Assembly: GCF_014648075.1 (NCBI RefSeq)
Contig: NZ_BMQK01000003.1
Span: 1 to 64,000, forward strand
DNA: 64,000 nucleotides
Direction: 5' to 3'
DNA from: Streptomyces ruber
GTDB taxonomy: Bacteria > Actinomycetota > Actinomycetes > Streptomycetales > Streptomycetaceae
A program made the translations under genes and the position numbers. Below, piece after piece: positions 15,766-25,874 of the stretch. The first letter of the stretch is position 1. Each line of letters opens with the position of its first letter. The notes under the pieces were generated by a model. It did no database searches. It saw only the letters and a program-made list of their open reading frames with translations, and had not been told where the DNA came from.

Positions 15766-16175
15766 TGAGGCAATCCAGAACGTACGTATACAAGGTCTTG
15801 CAGTCCTCCTGGGGAATCAGGATCGCCATCACGGCGACGGCCGAACTTCAGGCGGGGCGCGAAGAGGAGCGCCTGGCATCTGATCTTCCTGTCTGGCTTG
15901 CCTTCGCCGGATCGGCCGCTGAACTATCGCCTCTTGATAAGGAGAGACTGGCTGAAGGGCTGTCGTCGGTTGCCTTCGAGGTCTCTCGCCGTGTGGACGG
16001 GCGCCCCGTCACTGTCACGGTAGGGGAAGTCTCGTACGTCGAATCCGACTTTCAGATCGAGGGACTCTCGGTGGCGATGTGTCGCTGGGCTGAGGCTGAG
16101 TTCAATCTCCCTCAGCGACAGATCATCGAATCCTTCGATCGAGTAGCCAACCGATATCTCTTTGATTGGCAGTAA
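15765..16175 (+). CDS. Putative immunity protein of the displaced toxin tip
   Basis: This 136-residue protein starts at ATG 15765, overlapping the toxin stop (TGATG). It has no export signal. Its sequence is mixed alpha/beta with alternating hydrophobic strands (WGIRIAITATAEL, RPVTVTVGEVSYVESDFQ) and a C-terminal helix (QIIESFDRVANRYLFDW). It is not similar to the immunity candidate at 12234, as expected for a different toxin. The DNA has the same lower GC content as its toxin partner. A terminator follows. I do not recognise the family; the role is inferred from coupling and position. Confidence 0.7.
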   Translation: MRQSRTYVYKVLQSSWGIRIAITATAELQAGREEERLASDLPVWLAFAGSAAELSPLDKERLAEGLSSVAFEVSRRVDGRPVTVTVGEVSYVESDFQIEGLSVAMCRWAEAEFNLPQRQIIESFDRVANRYLFDWQ

Positions 16176-16185
16176 GTCAGTACGC

Positions 16186-16220
16186 CAGATGCCCCGCCGT
16201 CATCCGCAGCGGGGCATCTG
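16186..16220. terminator. Terminator after the displaced toxin/immunity pair
   Basis: 12-bp perfect arms (16186-16197 and 16209-16220) around an 11-nt loop, 10 bp after the immunity stop codon. Confidence 0.85.
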
Positions 16221-16231
16221 TGGCGAAAGCC

Positions 16232-16389
16232 CCCCGGCCGCCGTACTCGAAGCCGCCGACGTCCTGTGCGCCGCCATACACGAGGGCGAGCTGCGCCCAG
16301 GCGAGCGGCTTCCCGTAGCGCGCGAGTCGCAACGATGCTTCGGTGTTGCCGGCTCGTGCGAGCCGGCCGTCCCGGATCTGTGCGGATGA
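16232..16389 (+). pseudogene. GntR-type HTH relic
   Basis: The translated stretch AADVLCAAIHEGELRPGERLP matches the first helices of a GntR winged helix, without a start codon and with the recognition helix lost (RESQRCFGVAGS). No complete gene is present up to 16618; a further short acidic open frame (16433-16555) has no recognisable motif. Probably debris from earlier rearrangement at the toxin locus. Confidence 0.4.
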
Positions 16390-16618
16390 CTGCCCAGCGC
16401 CGAGCGGACGAGGAAACGGCACGACCAGCGACATGACTGACGACGAGGTTGCCGCCGACGAGGAGCTATGCATCGAGGCCGGCACCGAGTCCGAAGCCGC
16501 CACCGCTCACCGCAACGCCATGTGCGCCGCATGTGGTCGGGTTCCGGATGCGTGAGCCGCTCCTTGCGCGCCCGTAACGTGATCATCATCGGCCCGGCGG
16601 TCGGCGGTGAGGAGCAGC

Positions 16619-17377
16619 TCAGCGGTGATGGACCGCCAACGGCCTCCCGTCCACCACGTGCACCCGCACCGGCGTGTCGAAGATGCCGCTCAGCGTCTCC
16701 GGCTCCATCAGTTCCTCCGGCGTGCCATGGGCCTCCACCTTCCCGTCGCGCAGGGCCATGACGCGGTCCGAGTAACCGGCCGCGATGTTGATGTCGTGGA
16801 CGATCAGAACCACGGTCTTGCCCAGGTCGTCGGCGGCGGCCCGGAGCCGCTCCATCATGCGTACGCCGTGCTTGATGTCGAGGTTGTTCAGCGGCTCGTC
16901 GAGCAGGACGTAGTCCGTGTCCTGGGCGAGCACCATGGCGACGTAGGCGCGCTGGCGCTGGCCGCCGGAGAGCTGGTCGAGGTAGCGGCCCGAAAGCGCG
17001 GTGAGGTCGAGGAAGTCCAGGGCGCGGTCCACGTGCCCGAGGTCCTCGGACGTGAGGCGGCCCCGGCTGTGCGGGAAGCGGCCGAAGGCGACCAGCTCGC
17101 GGACGGTGACCCGGGCGGTGAAGTGGTTCTCCTGGCGGAGGATGGCGAGCTTGCGGGCGACCTCGGCCGAGGGCGCCTTGTGCACGTCGACGCCGTCCAG
17201 CGTCACCGTGCCCGAGGTGGGGTCGGTCAGCCGCCCGAGCAAGGTCAGCAGGGTGGACTTGCCGGCGCCGTTGGGACCGATCAGGGAGGTCACGCCGCCG
17301 CGTTCGATCCGGCCGCTGACCGGACCGAGGACGGTGTGGTCGCCGTAGGACTTGACGAGGTCGTGGAACTCGATCAC
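16619..17377 (-). CDS. Iron-siderophore ABC transporter, ATP-binding protein
   Basis: This 252-residue ATPase shows a Walker A (GPNGAGKST, about residues 34-42), a Q-loop (RQENHF), the LSGGQRQR signature and a Walker B (YVLLDEP) followed by the D-loop LNNLD and switch histidine (VHDIN). Family members of the FecE/FhuC type energise uptake of ferric siderophores. Its ATG overlaps the stop of the upstream permease gene by 4 nt. It is the last gene of a four-gene minus-strand operon starting with the binding lipoprotein. Confidence 0.92.
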   Translation of the reverse strand: MIEFHDLVKSYGDHTVLGPVSGRIERGGVTSLIGPNGAGKSTLLTLLGRLTDPTSGTVTLDGVDVHKAPSAEVARKLAILRQENHFTARVTVRELVAFGRFPHSRGRLTSEDLGHVDRALDFLDLTALSGRYLDQLSGGQRQRAYVAMVLAQDTDYVLLDEPLNNLDIKHGVRMMERLRAAADDLGKTVVLIVHDINIAAGYSDRVMALRDGKVEAHGTPEELMEPETLSGIFDTPVRVHVVDGRPLAVHHR

Positions 17378-18414
17378 AGGGAGCCCCTCCGGAGCAGGTG
17401 GGTCAGGAAGACCGCGCCGCCGAGGAACTCGATGACGACGGTGAGCATGCCGGACGCGTACAGGACGTGCTCCATCACGAACTGGCCGGTCAGCAGGGTC
17501 AGCAGGCCGAGCAGGAAGGCCATCGGCAGCACGAAGGCGTGCTGGTGCGTGCCCGCGAACTGGTAGGCGAGGAGCGCGGCGGTGAAGCCGAAGAACGTCA
17601 TGGGGCCGACGAGCGCGGTGGAGAACGACACCAGTACGGCGACGACGATCAGCGCGGTGGTCAGTTCACGCCGGTGGTCCAGGCCGAGCCCCCGGGCGGT
17701 GTCCCGCCCGAGCAGCAGGACGTCGAGCCGGTGGCGGCGCCGCCAGAGCACCACCGCGCAGACCGCGCAGACGGCGAAGGCGAGCGGGAGATGGGTGGCC
17801 TCCACGGTGGAGAGCCTGCCGAACAGACGCGTGGACAGGACGTCGTAGTCGGCGGGGGAGAGGAGTCGCTGCAGGAAGACGGAGAGCGACTGGAAGGCGA
17901 TGCCGAGGACGACGCCGGCCAGCAGCAGCACGTGCAGCGAGCCGGTGGGGCCGCTGAACAGCCACCGGAAGAGCAGGGTGGTGAACGCGACCATGAGCAG
18001 CGTCTGCGTGAGGAGCTTGGGCAGCCCGTCGGTCGTGGCCAGCACACTGCCGCCGAACACGAACACCATCAGGGTCTGCATCAGGGTGTAGACCGCGTCG
18101 AAGCCCATCAGCGACGGGGTGAGGATGCGGTTGTGGGTGACCGTCTGGAAGACGACCGTGCCGACGCCCTGCGCGAACGCCGCGACCGTGATGGCGCCGA
18201 GGAGGATGAGCCGCCGCTCGATCGCGAACTCGAAGGACCCCTTGACGAAGAGGGAGAGGAAGCACGTGGCGGCGACGGCCACGAGGACGGCCACGACGAT
18301 CAGGCGCCGGGCCGGGGAGGGCTGCCGCTTCGTCGCCGCGGCGGGCCGGGACGGGGCGGATCCGCGCACCGCGGCCGTACGCGTCCCGGTCGCTGCCGTA
18401 CGTGTCTCAGGCAT
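17374..18414 (-). CDS. Iron-siderophore ABC transporter permease (FecCD family), second subunit
   Basis: This 346-residue membrane protein has a basic Pro/Ala-rich N-terminal tail of about 35 residues followed by roughly nine or ten hydrophobic segments, starting RLIVVAVLVAVAATCFLSL. The order and spacing resemble FecCD-type permeases, which form the channel dimer of siderophore importers. It overlaps the first permease gene by 8 nt and the ATPase gene by 4 nt, so the three are translationally coupled. The long N-terminal tail is somewhat unusual but falls before the first helix and need not affect function. Confidence 0.9.
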   Translation of the reverse strand: MPETRTAATGTRTAAVRGSAPSRPAAATKRQPSPARRLIVVAVLVAVAATCFLSLFVKGSFEFAIERRLILLGAITVAAFAQGVGTVVFQTVTHNRILTPSLMGFDAVYTLMQTLMVFVFGGSVLATTDGLPKLLTQTLLMVAFTTLLFRWLFSGPTGSLHVLLLAGVVLGIAFQSLSVFLQRLLSPADYDVLSTRLFGRLSTVEATHLPLAFAVCAVCAVVLWRRRHRLDVLLLGRDTARGLGLDHRRELTTALIVVAVLVSFSTALVGPMTFFGFTAALLAYQFAGTHQHAFVLPMAFLLGLLTLLTGQFVMEHVLYASGMLTVVIEFLGGAVFLTHLLRRGSL

Positions 18415-19378
18415 GGACCGCTCCCTTCAGGGCGCGTCGGCGCAGGGTCATCGTCAGGAAGAGGACGGCGCCGACCGCGCCGAGCACCACCGAGGCGGGG
18501 ATCTCCAGCGGCGCGACGACGGTACGTCCCACCAGGTCGCACACGATCAGCAGAACGATCGCGGCCAGTACCGTCCAGGGCAGGTTGGAGCGGACGTCGT
18601 CGCCGCGGACGGCCGAGACCAGGTTGGGCACGACGAGGCCGAGGAACGGCAGGAAGCCCACGACGATCGAGGTGACGCCGGTGGCGAGCGCGACCATGGC
18701 CAGGCCCAGGAAGAGCACGCGCTTGTAGTGCAGGCCCAGACTGGTGGCGACCGAGCGGCCGAGGCCCGCGATGGTGAACCGGTCGGCGGCGACGTACAGG
18801 ACGACGACGATGACGCCGACGACCCAGAGCGGCTCGTAGTGACCGCGCACCACCGAACTGAAGCCGCCGGACCGCCAGGCGGACAGCGTCTGCATCAGGT
18901 CGGTGGCGGAGGCGATGTAGAGGGTGACCGCGCCGACGACGGCACCGAGCATGATGCCGACGATCGGCACGATCACCTGGGACCGCAGGGCGATCCGGTT
19001 GAGCAGGGTGAGGAAGAGCAGTGTCCCGGCGAAGGCGAAGACGGCCGCGCAGGCCATCTTCACCAGGATCGGCGCACCGGGGGCGAGGAGCGTGAGAAGG
19101 AGCACGCCGAGCGCCGCCCATTCGCTGGTGCCGGTGGTGGTCGGTTCGACGAACCGGTTCTGCACCAGCATCTGCATGATGACCCCGGACACCGCCATGG
19201 CGGCGGCCGCGAGCACCAGGGCGAGGGTGCGGGGCACCCGTGACACGAGGAACATCCGGCGTGCCTCGGGATCGTGCAGCAGGGTGTTCACATCGATGTC
19301 GTATCCCCCCGTCATCAGGGAGGCTGCCACCAGGGCCAGGGTCACCAGGACGGCGGCGGGCAGGGCTAGTCGGCGCAT
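18407..19378 (-). CDS. Iron-siderophore ABC transporter permease (FecCD family), first subunit
   Basis: This 323-residue membrane protein begins with a helix (LPAAVLVTLALVAASLMTGG) and keeps the FecCD landmarks: SRVPRTLALVLAAAAMAVSG after the first periplasmic loop, a central GIMLGAVVG helix, and GFLPFLGLVVPNL near the coupling helix that contacts the ATPase. It is expected to pair with the neighbouring permease to move a ferric siderophore across the membrane. The gene starts 51 bp after the binding-protein gene in the same operon. Confidence 0.92.
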   Translation of the reverse strand: MRRLALPAAVLVTLALVAASLMTGGYDIDVNTLLHDPEARRMFLVSRVPRTLALVLAAAAMAVSGVIMQMLVQNRFVEPTTTGTSEWAALGVLLLTLLAPGAPILVKMACAAVFAFAGTLLFLTLLNRIALRSQVIVPIVGIMLGAVVGAVTLYIASATDLMQTLSAWRSGGFSSVVRGHYEPLWVVGVIVVVLYVAADRFTIAGLGRSVATSLGLHYKRVLFLGLAMVALATGVTSIVVGFLPFLGLVVPNLVSAVRGDDVRSNLPWTVLAAIVLLIVCDLVGRTVVAPLEIPASVVLGAVGAVLFLTMTLRRRALKGAVHA

Positions 19379-19429
19379 CGGGCGGTGCTCTCTCGGCTCC
19401 TCGTCACTCGGTCAGGTCGGCGGGGCCGG

Positions 19430-20443
19430 TTACGCGGCGGCCTTCTCGAAGGCGTCGGCGACCTCCTGGAAGGCGTTCGTGTAGGCCTGCGCGCCCTCGG
19501 TCACGTAGAAGTCCGCCGGGAGGTAGATCACCTGGTTCTTCTCCCGGAAGGTGGTGTTCTTCCAGGCCTCCTGGCCCTCGACGAGCGTCTTGGCGGCCGT
19601 CGTCTCCTGCCCTTCCTCGGCGACGGCGGCGTCACGGTCCATCAGGATCATCCAGTCGGGGTTCAGCTGGGCGATCGTCTCCGGGGCGAGACCGGAGTCG
19701 TTGTGGACGGAGGTGTCCTCCTGGCCCTCGCCGCCGAGCACGTTCTTCAGGTTCAGCGGCTCGGCCAGCCGGCCGATCCGGGAGGCGCCGTTGTCGACCT
19801 TGCCCGCGGTGACGACCCCGAGGAAGACGGACTCCCCGTCGGTGGCGTCCACGGCGGCCTGCTCGGCGGTGTCCAGGGCCTCGACGATGTCAGCGGCCTG
19901 TTCCTCCTTGCCGAAGATCTTGCCGAGCGTCTCGGTCTGGGTCTTCAGCGACTCGACGTAGCCGCTCTCGGCGTCGTCGGACGGTGCGACGTCGATGGTG
20001 TCGGCGATCTTCGCCAGCTGGTCCTGGTGGTCACCGAACCGGTAGCCGCCGATGATGAGGTCCGGTTCGGCGGCGTTCAGCTCCTCGAACTTGGGTTCGC
20101 GGTGGGTGCCGACGTCGGCGATGGAGTCGTCCTCGGCCCAGTCCTCGAAGCCGTTGGCCGGCAGCAGGCCCTTGGGGACGGCGACCGGCTTCACGCCGAG
20201 CGCCTTCAGGGTGGCGAACGAGGTGTTGTCCAGGGCGGCGACGCGCTCCGGCGCCTTCGGCACGCTCTGCTCGCCGAGGTTGGTCGCGATCGTCACCTCT
20301 TCTCCGGAGCCCTTCGCCTCCGCCTGCCCGTCACCGCCGGAGGAGCAGCCCGTCAGCAGGACGGCCGTGCCGGTCAGCGCGGCGACGGCGAGAGCGGGTC
20401 GCGGGCGACGACGGAACAGACGGGAGGGGCGGGACTGAACCAT
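19430..20443 (-). CDS. Iron-siderophore-binding lipoprotein
   Basis: ATG at 20443 with GGAAGG upstream gives 337 residues; the frame stays open further upstream but that part is not protein-like. The N-terminus is an Arg-rich signal followed by TGTAVLLTGCSSGG, a lipobox whose cysteine is lipidated. The rest fits the helical-backbone solute-binding family of ferric siderophores (PERVAALDN, LIIGGYRFGDHQDQL, ALTRAL-type closing domain). As first gene of the operon it delivers substrate to the two permeases and ATPase downstream. An iron box lies about 100 bp upstream. Confidence 0.92.
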   Translation of the reverse strand: MVQSRPSRLFRRRPRPALAVAALTGTAVLLTGCSSGGDGQAEAKGSGEEVTIATNLGEQSVPKAPERVAALDNTSFATLKALGVKPVAVPKGLLPANGFEDWAEDDSIADVGTHREPKFEELNAAEPDLIIGGYRFGDHQDQLAKIADTIDVAPSDDAESGYVESLKTQTETLGKIFGKEEQAADIVEALDTAEQAAVDATDGESVFLGVVTAGKVDNGASRIGRLAEPLNLKNVLGGEGQEDTSVHNDSGLAPETIAQLNPDWMILMDRDAAVAEEGQETTAAKTLVEGQEAWKNTTFREKNQVIYLPADFYVTEGAQAYTNAFQEVADAFEKAAA

Positions 20444-20543
20444 GGTGCGGCCTTCCGAGCCTGCCAGGGGCAGGCGACAAGCGGGGACAAGAGCACGACG
20501 AAGCAACCGGCACGACGGATCACCGCCGTGCCGGGCCTGCGAC

Positions 20544-20562
20544 TTAGGTAAGGCTAACCTGT
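20544..20562. promoter_or_regulatory. Iron box (DmdR/DtxR-type operator)
   Basis: TTAGGTAAGGCTAACCTGT closely follows the 19-bp DtxR/DmdR consensus (TTAGGTTAGGCTAACCTAA; 3 mismatches). It lies about 100 bp upstream of the binding lipoprotein gene. Iron-dependent repression of the operon is expected from established knowledge of this regulator. Confidence 0.85.
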
Positions 20563-20661
20563 GTTTTGCCTGCGCTTGGCGTGGGGGTCCGCCCATGAGG
20601 CCAGGGCGCGATGCCGGCGCGCTGTCGGACGTGTCGTGCCGGAAGAGGTCGGCGGCCTGTG

Positions 20662-20701
20662 GGGGCCGGTGGTGACCGGGGCGACGGCCACCACCGGCCC
20701 C
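20662..20701. terminator. Terminator downstream of the GH62 gene
   Basis: 13-bp perfect arms (20662-20674 and 20689-20701) around a 14-nt loop, 33 bp past the GH62 stop on the minus strand. Confidence 0.7.
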
Positions 20702-20733
20702 GCACCGGAGCCGGACCGTGTCGTGTCGTGTCG

Positions 20734-22200
20734 TCAGCGCCGCAGTGTCAGCAGACCCGGACGGTAGGGCAGGAGGCCGTAGTCACCGCCCGAGCTGGGG
20801 CTGCGCCCCTGGTAGAGCAGCTGCAGATTGCAGGGATCGACGGTCATGGTCTGATCGGGGCTGGTGCGGATCAGTTCGCCATGGCTGATGTCGTTGGTCC
20901 AGGTGGCGCCGCTGTTGGCCTTGCCGGCGAAGGGGTTGCTCTCGCTCGTGGCCTGGGGGGTCCATGAGCCGTTCAGGCTGGTGGCCGTGAACGAGCGGAA
21001 GTAGCGGCCCTGCGAGCCGATCGCCTCGACGATCATGAGGTAGCGGTTCTGGCCCTGCAGCTTGTAGACCTGCGGGGCTTCGAACAGGTTGTTCGTCGTG
21101 TCGCTCATGACCACGGTCGAGGCCGTGCCGAAGCTGCCCGGGAAGTTCCCGATCGGCATACTGGCCCGGTAGATCTTGCCGTTGTCACCGGCGAAGAACA
21201 GGTACATGTTCGTCCCGTCACCGATGAGCGTCTGGTCGATGGGTCCTGTCGGGGAGCCGGAGATGCCTCCGGAGAAGAGCACCTGCGGGGACGACCAGCC
21301 ATTCGGGTTGGTGGGGTCGCTCGACGTCCGGTAGGAGAAGGCGGTCCCGCCCCACTGGTAGGCGAGCACCCAGATGTTCTTCGGCGCGAAGTAGAAGAGC
21401 GTGGGCGCGACGGTGGCACTCGACATCGTGTTCTGGCTGGCCGAGGCCATCTCCGACCAGTTGGTGAACAGGCCGAAGTTCATCGAACCCCAGCTCGTCC
21501 CCGTGTCGTGCGTCGTCGCATAGACGAGCTGCCTGCCGTTGTAGGGGGCGACGGTGAAGTCCTTGAGCGAGACCCACCCCGGCTTGGGCTGCGCCAGCGC
21601 GCCCGTCGACGTCCAGCGGTATGTCGACGGAAGGTCGCACTGGCCGGGATTCCCGGCCCCGACCCGGACGAGCTGCCACTGCTGGTTGGTGCCGCCCCAG
21701 TCGTCGTACTGGACGATGTTCGCGTTGTCGGCGGTGGAGCCGCCCTGTACTTCGAGTGCCTTGTTGCTGTGGCGCGACACGATCCTGACGTAGCCGTCCG
21801 AGCTGTCGGCCAGCCGCCACTGCTGGTTGGCGGCGTTCAGGTCGGACCACTGGACGATCGAGCCGCCGTTCGCGGTGGACCAGTTGTAGACGTCCAGCAC
21901 CTTGCCCGAGTGGCGGGACTTGATGCGGTAGTAGCCGTCCCCGGAATCGACGAACTGCCACTGCTGCTGGTTCTGGTCGTTCCTGGTCCACTGGGTGGTG
22001 CGGGCGCCGTCGTCGGTCGCCATGTTGTAGACGTCCAGGGCTTTGCCGCTGTTGCGGTTGACCAGCACATACCAGGCGTTGGGGTCCACGGTCGCCGCGC
22101 CGGCGGGCTGGGCGCCGAGGAAGGCGGCCACGAGCAGCAAGGGCGCAAGGACGGCGAGTAATCGTCTTGGGCGGACCGGTGACGGGTGGCGGAACCTCAT
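20734..22200 (-). CDS. Secreted GH62 alpha-L-arabinofuranosidase with N-terminal CBM13 (ricin-B) domain
   Basis: ATG at 22200 with AAGGAGG upstream gives 488 residues. A signal peptide ([24 protein letters not shown]) is cut near residue 35. Residues ~36-170 form a CBM13 trefoil with the repeated QQW motifs (NQQQWQF, NQQWRL, NQQWQL). The remainder is a GH62 five-bladed propeller: [20 protein letters not shown], TWNxFVYAT-type strand, [10 protein letters not shown] and [20 protein letters not shown] near the end. GH62 enzymes remove arabinose side chains from arabinoxylan. The gene diverges from the xylanase gene and shares an operator region with it. Expected to act outside the cell, with the lectin domain holding it on xylan. 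Confidence 0.92.
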   Translation of the reverse strand: MRFRHPSPVRPRRLLAVLAPLLLVAAFLGAQPAGAATVDPNAWYVLVNRNSGKALDVYNMATDDGARTTQWTRNDQNQQQWQFVDSGDGYYRIKSRHSGKVLDVYNWSTANGGSIVQWSDLNAANQQWRLADSSDGYVRIVSRHSNKALEVQGGSTADNANIVQYDDWGGTNQQWQLVRVGAGNPGQCDLPSTYRWTSTGALAQPKPGWVSLKDFTVAPYNGRQLVYATTHDTGTSWGSMNFGLFTNWSEMASASQNTMSSATVAPTLFYFAPKNIWVLAYQWGGTAFSYRTSSDPTNPNGWSSPQVLFSGGISGSPTGPIDQTLIGDGTNMYLFFAGDNGKIYRASMPIGNFPGSFGTASTVVMSDTTNNLFEAPQVYKLQGQNRYLMIVEAIGSQGRYFRSFTATSLNGSWTPQATSESNPFAGKANSGATWTNDISHGELIRTSPDQTMTVDPCNLQLLYQGRSPSSGGDYGLLPYRPGLLTLRR

Positions 22201-22278
22201 CAAAGGGCCTCCTTCGGGGGCGGGGGTGAGGTGACCTCGATGAATTGCGGAGCGGACGTGCCAGGGGGAGGGGCCGTC

Positions 22279-22292
22279 TCGAAAGGTTTCGA
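22279..22292. promoter_or_regulatory. Xylan-regulon-type operator A
   Basis: TCGAAAGGTTTCGA lies 79 bp before the GH62 start. It is identical, on the opposite strand, to 55679-55692 upstream of the GH27 gene. CGAAA/TTTCG palindromes upstream of xylanase genes are established in Streptomyces and bind LacI-type repressors. Confidence 0.65.
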
Positions 22293-22410
22293 AGAAGGCC
22301 CGGAATCTTCGACGCCACAAGCTAGGAATGCGGGGCCCTCCGGTCAAGACTTGTCGCCAAGTTCGCAAGAGTGATCGCCATTCTCGAGGGTTGTGGACAG
22401 AAGGGCGATC

Positions 22411-22423
22411 CCGAAAGTTTCGG
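22411..22423. promoter_or_regulatory. Xylan-regulon-type operator B
   Basis: CCGAAAGTTTCGG is a perfect odd-length palindrome; a degenerate copy (GGAAACTTTTTC) lies at 22433-22446. It sits between the two divergent promoters and could act on either. Confidence 0.65.
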
Positions 22424-22455
22424 GCGAAGAGCGGAAACTTTTTCTGCGGGGAGTA

Positions 22456-22472
22456 TTGACGATCTTCGTCAA
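22456..22472. promoter_or_regulatory. Additional palindrome in the xylanase upstream region
   Basis: TTGACGATCTTCGTCAA has 7-bp perfect arms. It begins with a -35-like TTGAC, so a regulator bound here would block a promoter directed towards the xylanase gene. Confidence 0.4.
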
Positions 22473-22633
22473 CACCTCAATCATCCCTGTCTGAGGAACC
22501 GGCCGTGGTTCGGGATACCGAACCATGCCTGCCCTGCCCTGGGCGGTCAGTGCTGCACGACAGATCCACGCAGCACCGAAGCACCCTGCGCCACCCCGTT
22601 CTGTACCGGTGAGTTCGCAGCAGCGCATCCTGA

Positions 22634-24187
<1,554 letters not shown>

Positions 24188-24218
24188 CACGGCCCGCCAC
24201 GAACGAAGGGGTGAATCG

Positions 24219-25589
24219 ATGACGGCCCACGATGCGGCCCTCCTCGTCCCTCCACGAAGACATCGCTGGTGGTCCCGGATCGCCGCCGTGGTGGCGGCGA
24301 CCCTCGCGGTCGGCATGCTCGCCGCGGTGGATCCGGCGCCCGCCGAGGCGGCGACGGTGGACACCAACACCTGGTACGTCCTGGTCAATCGCAACAGCGG
24401 CAAGGCGCTGGACGTCTCCGGCGCGTCCACCGCCGACGGCGCGCGGGTCGGCCAGTGGACGCGCAACGACGGAGCCAACCAGCAGTGGCGGTTCGTGGAC
24501 TCCGGCGACGGCTTCTACCGCCTCAAGGCCCGGCATTCGGACAAGGTTCTCGACGTGGCCGGCGCCTCGGCCGCGGACGGTGCCGCGATCCAGCAGTGGG
24601 CCGATCACAACGGGGCCAACCAGCAGTTCCGCCTGGCCGACTCCGAGGCGGGCCACGTCCGGCTGATCAACCGCACCAGCGGCAAGGCGGTGGAGGTGCA
24701 GGGCGCCTCCACCGCCGACGGCGGCAACGTCGTCCAGTACACCGACTGGGGCGGCGCCAACCAGCAATGGCAGATGATCAAGCTGTCGTCGGGTGGCGGC
24801 GGCGGATGCGGCAGCGCCCCGACTCTGGCGAGCGGTACGCACACGATCCAGAGCGGTGGCAAGAGCCGCAGCTTCATCCTGAGGGTCCCCACCGACTACG
24901 ACAACAACCGCCCCTACCGGTTGATCTTCGCTTTCCACTGGCGGGGCGGAACCGCCAACGACGTCGCCTCGGGCGGCACGAGCGGGAGCGCATGGTCCTA
25001 CTACGGCCAACAGGAACAGTCGAACAACAGCGCGATCCTCGTCGCCCCCCAGGGCCTCGGCAACGGCTGGGCCAACTCGGGCGGTGAGGACGTCACCTTC
25101 GTCGACGACATGATCCGGCGCATCGAGGGCGGCCTCTGTGTCAACCCGGCACAGCGTTTCGCCACGGGATTCAGCTGGGGCGGCGGTATGAGCTACGCAC
25201 TCGCGTGCAGCCGGGCGAACGTCTTCAGGGCCGTCGCGGTCATCTCCGGCGCTCAGATCAGCGGGTGCAGCGGTGGCACCCAGCCCATCGCCTACTTCGG
25301 GATCCACGGCATCAGCGACTCCGTCCTCAACATCGCGCAAGGGCGGTCCCTGCGCGACAGGTTCGTCAGCACCAACGGCTGCACTCCCCAGAGCCCGCGC
25401 GAGCCCGCGCCGGGCAGCCGAACGCACGTCACTACCACCTACTCGGGCTGCCGTGCCGGACACCCGGTCCAATGGGCGGCGTTCGACGGAGACCACATAC
25501 CCGGTCCGGTCGACGGCTCCCCCTCCGAAAGTGGCGTGGCCACCTGGACCAAAGCAGAGATCTGGAGGTTCTTCGCACAGTTCCAGTGA
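24219..25589 (+). CDS. Secreted feruloyl-esterase-like (CE1/PHB-depolymerase fold) enzyme with N-terminal CBM13
   Basis: ATG at 24219 with GAAGGGG upstream gives 456 residues. A signal peptide (IAAVVAATLAVGMLAAVDPAPAEA) is followed by a CBM13 trefoil (~residues 45-185, NQQW/NQQF motifs). Its opening closely resembles that of the GH62 protein ([16 protein letters not shown] against [16 protein letters not shown]), showing a shared module. The catalytic part has RLIFAFHWRG near the oxyanion hole, the nucleophile elbow GFSWGG (S319), a later HGISDSVL acidic region and FDGDHIPG histidine region. CE1-family esterases free ferulate or acetyl groups from xylan. It follows the xylanase by 31 bp, so the two probably form one transcription unit. 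Confidence 0.88.
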   Translation: MTAHDAALLVPPRRHRWWSRIAAVVAATLAVGMLAAVDPAPAEAATVDTNTWYVLVNRNSGKALDVSGASTADGARVGQWTRNDGANQQWRFVDSGDGFYRLKARHSDKVLDVAGASAADGAAIQQWADHNGANQQFRLADSEAGHVRLINRTSGKAVEVQGASTADGGNVVQYTDWGGANQQWQMIKLSSGGGGGCGSAPTLASGTHTIQSGGKSRSFILRVPTDYDNNRPYRLIFAFHWRGGTANDVASGGTSGSAWSYYGQQEQSNNSAILVAPQGLGNGWANSGGEDVTFVDDMIRRIEGGLCVNPAQRFATGFSWGGGMSYALACSRANVFRAVAVISGAQISGCSGGTQPIAYFGIHGISDSVLNIAQGRSLRDRFVSTNGCTPQSPREPAPGSRTHVTTTYSGCRAGHPVQWAAFDGDHIPGPVDGSPSESGVATWTKAEIWRFFAQFQ

Positions 25590-25601
25590 CACGCACGCAC
25601 C

Positions 25602-25638
25602 ACGGAGTGGAGCCGGGACGATCCTGGCTCCACTCCGT
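25602..25638. terminator. Terminator after the xylanase/esterase unit
   Basis: 17-bp arms with one mismatch (25602-25618 and 25622-25638) and a 3-nt loop, 12 bp after the esterase stop. Confidence 0.85.
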
Positions 25639-25874
25639 CGACGTCCATGCGCGTGGGGCGGCGGTGAGACCGGGGCCCGGCGCGGGTCGAGGCGCTCCTC
25701 GAAGAAGGCGGCCGCGGCAAGCGCGTCCTCCGCCTGCGGAGCGACGAGACCAGGGCCGTCGACGGTGGCGGCACGGACCCCGGACAAGGGCTGACGGCCC
25801 TCGGTGAGGACCGGGTGGCCCTTGTTCACGCGCCGGCATCGACGCGACGCTGACACCGGGAGAAAGACCTGGTC
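25639..25874. other. Gap without a recognised gene
   Basis: About 240 bp between the esterase terminator and the stress-protein relic. Open frames on both strands lack motifs. Confidence 0.4.

Noticed and set aside
25432..25839. Minus-strand frames after the esterase gene
   Set aside because: Overlap the esterase terminator and show no family pattern.
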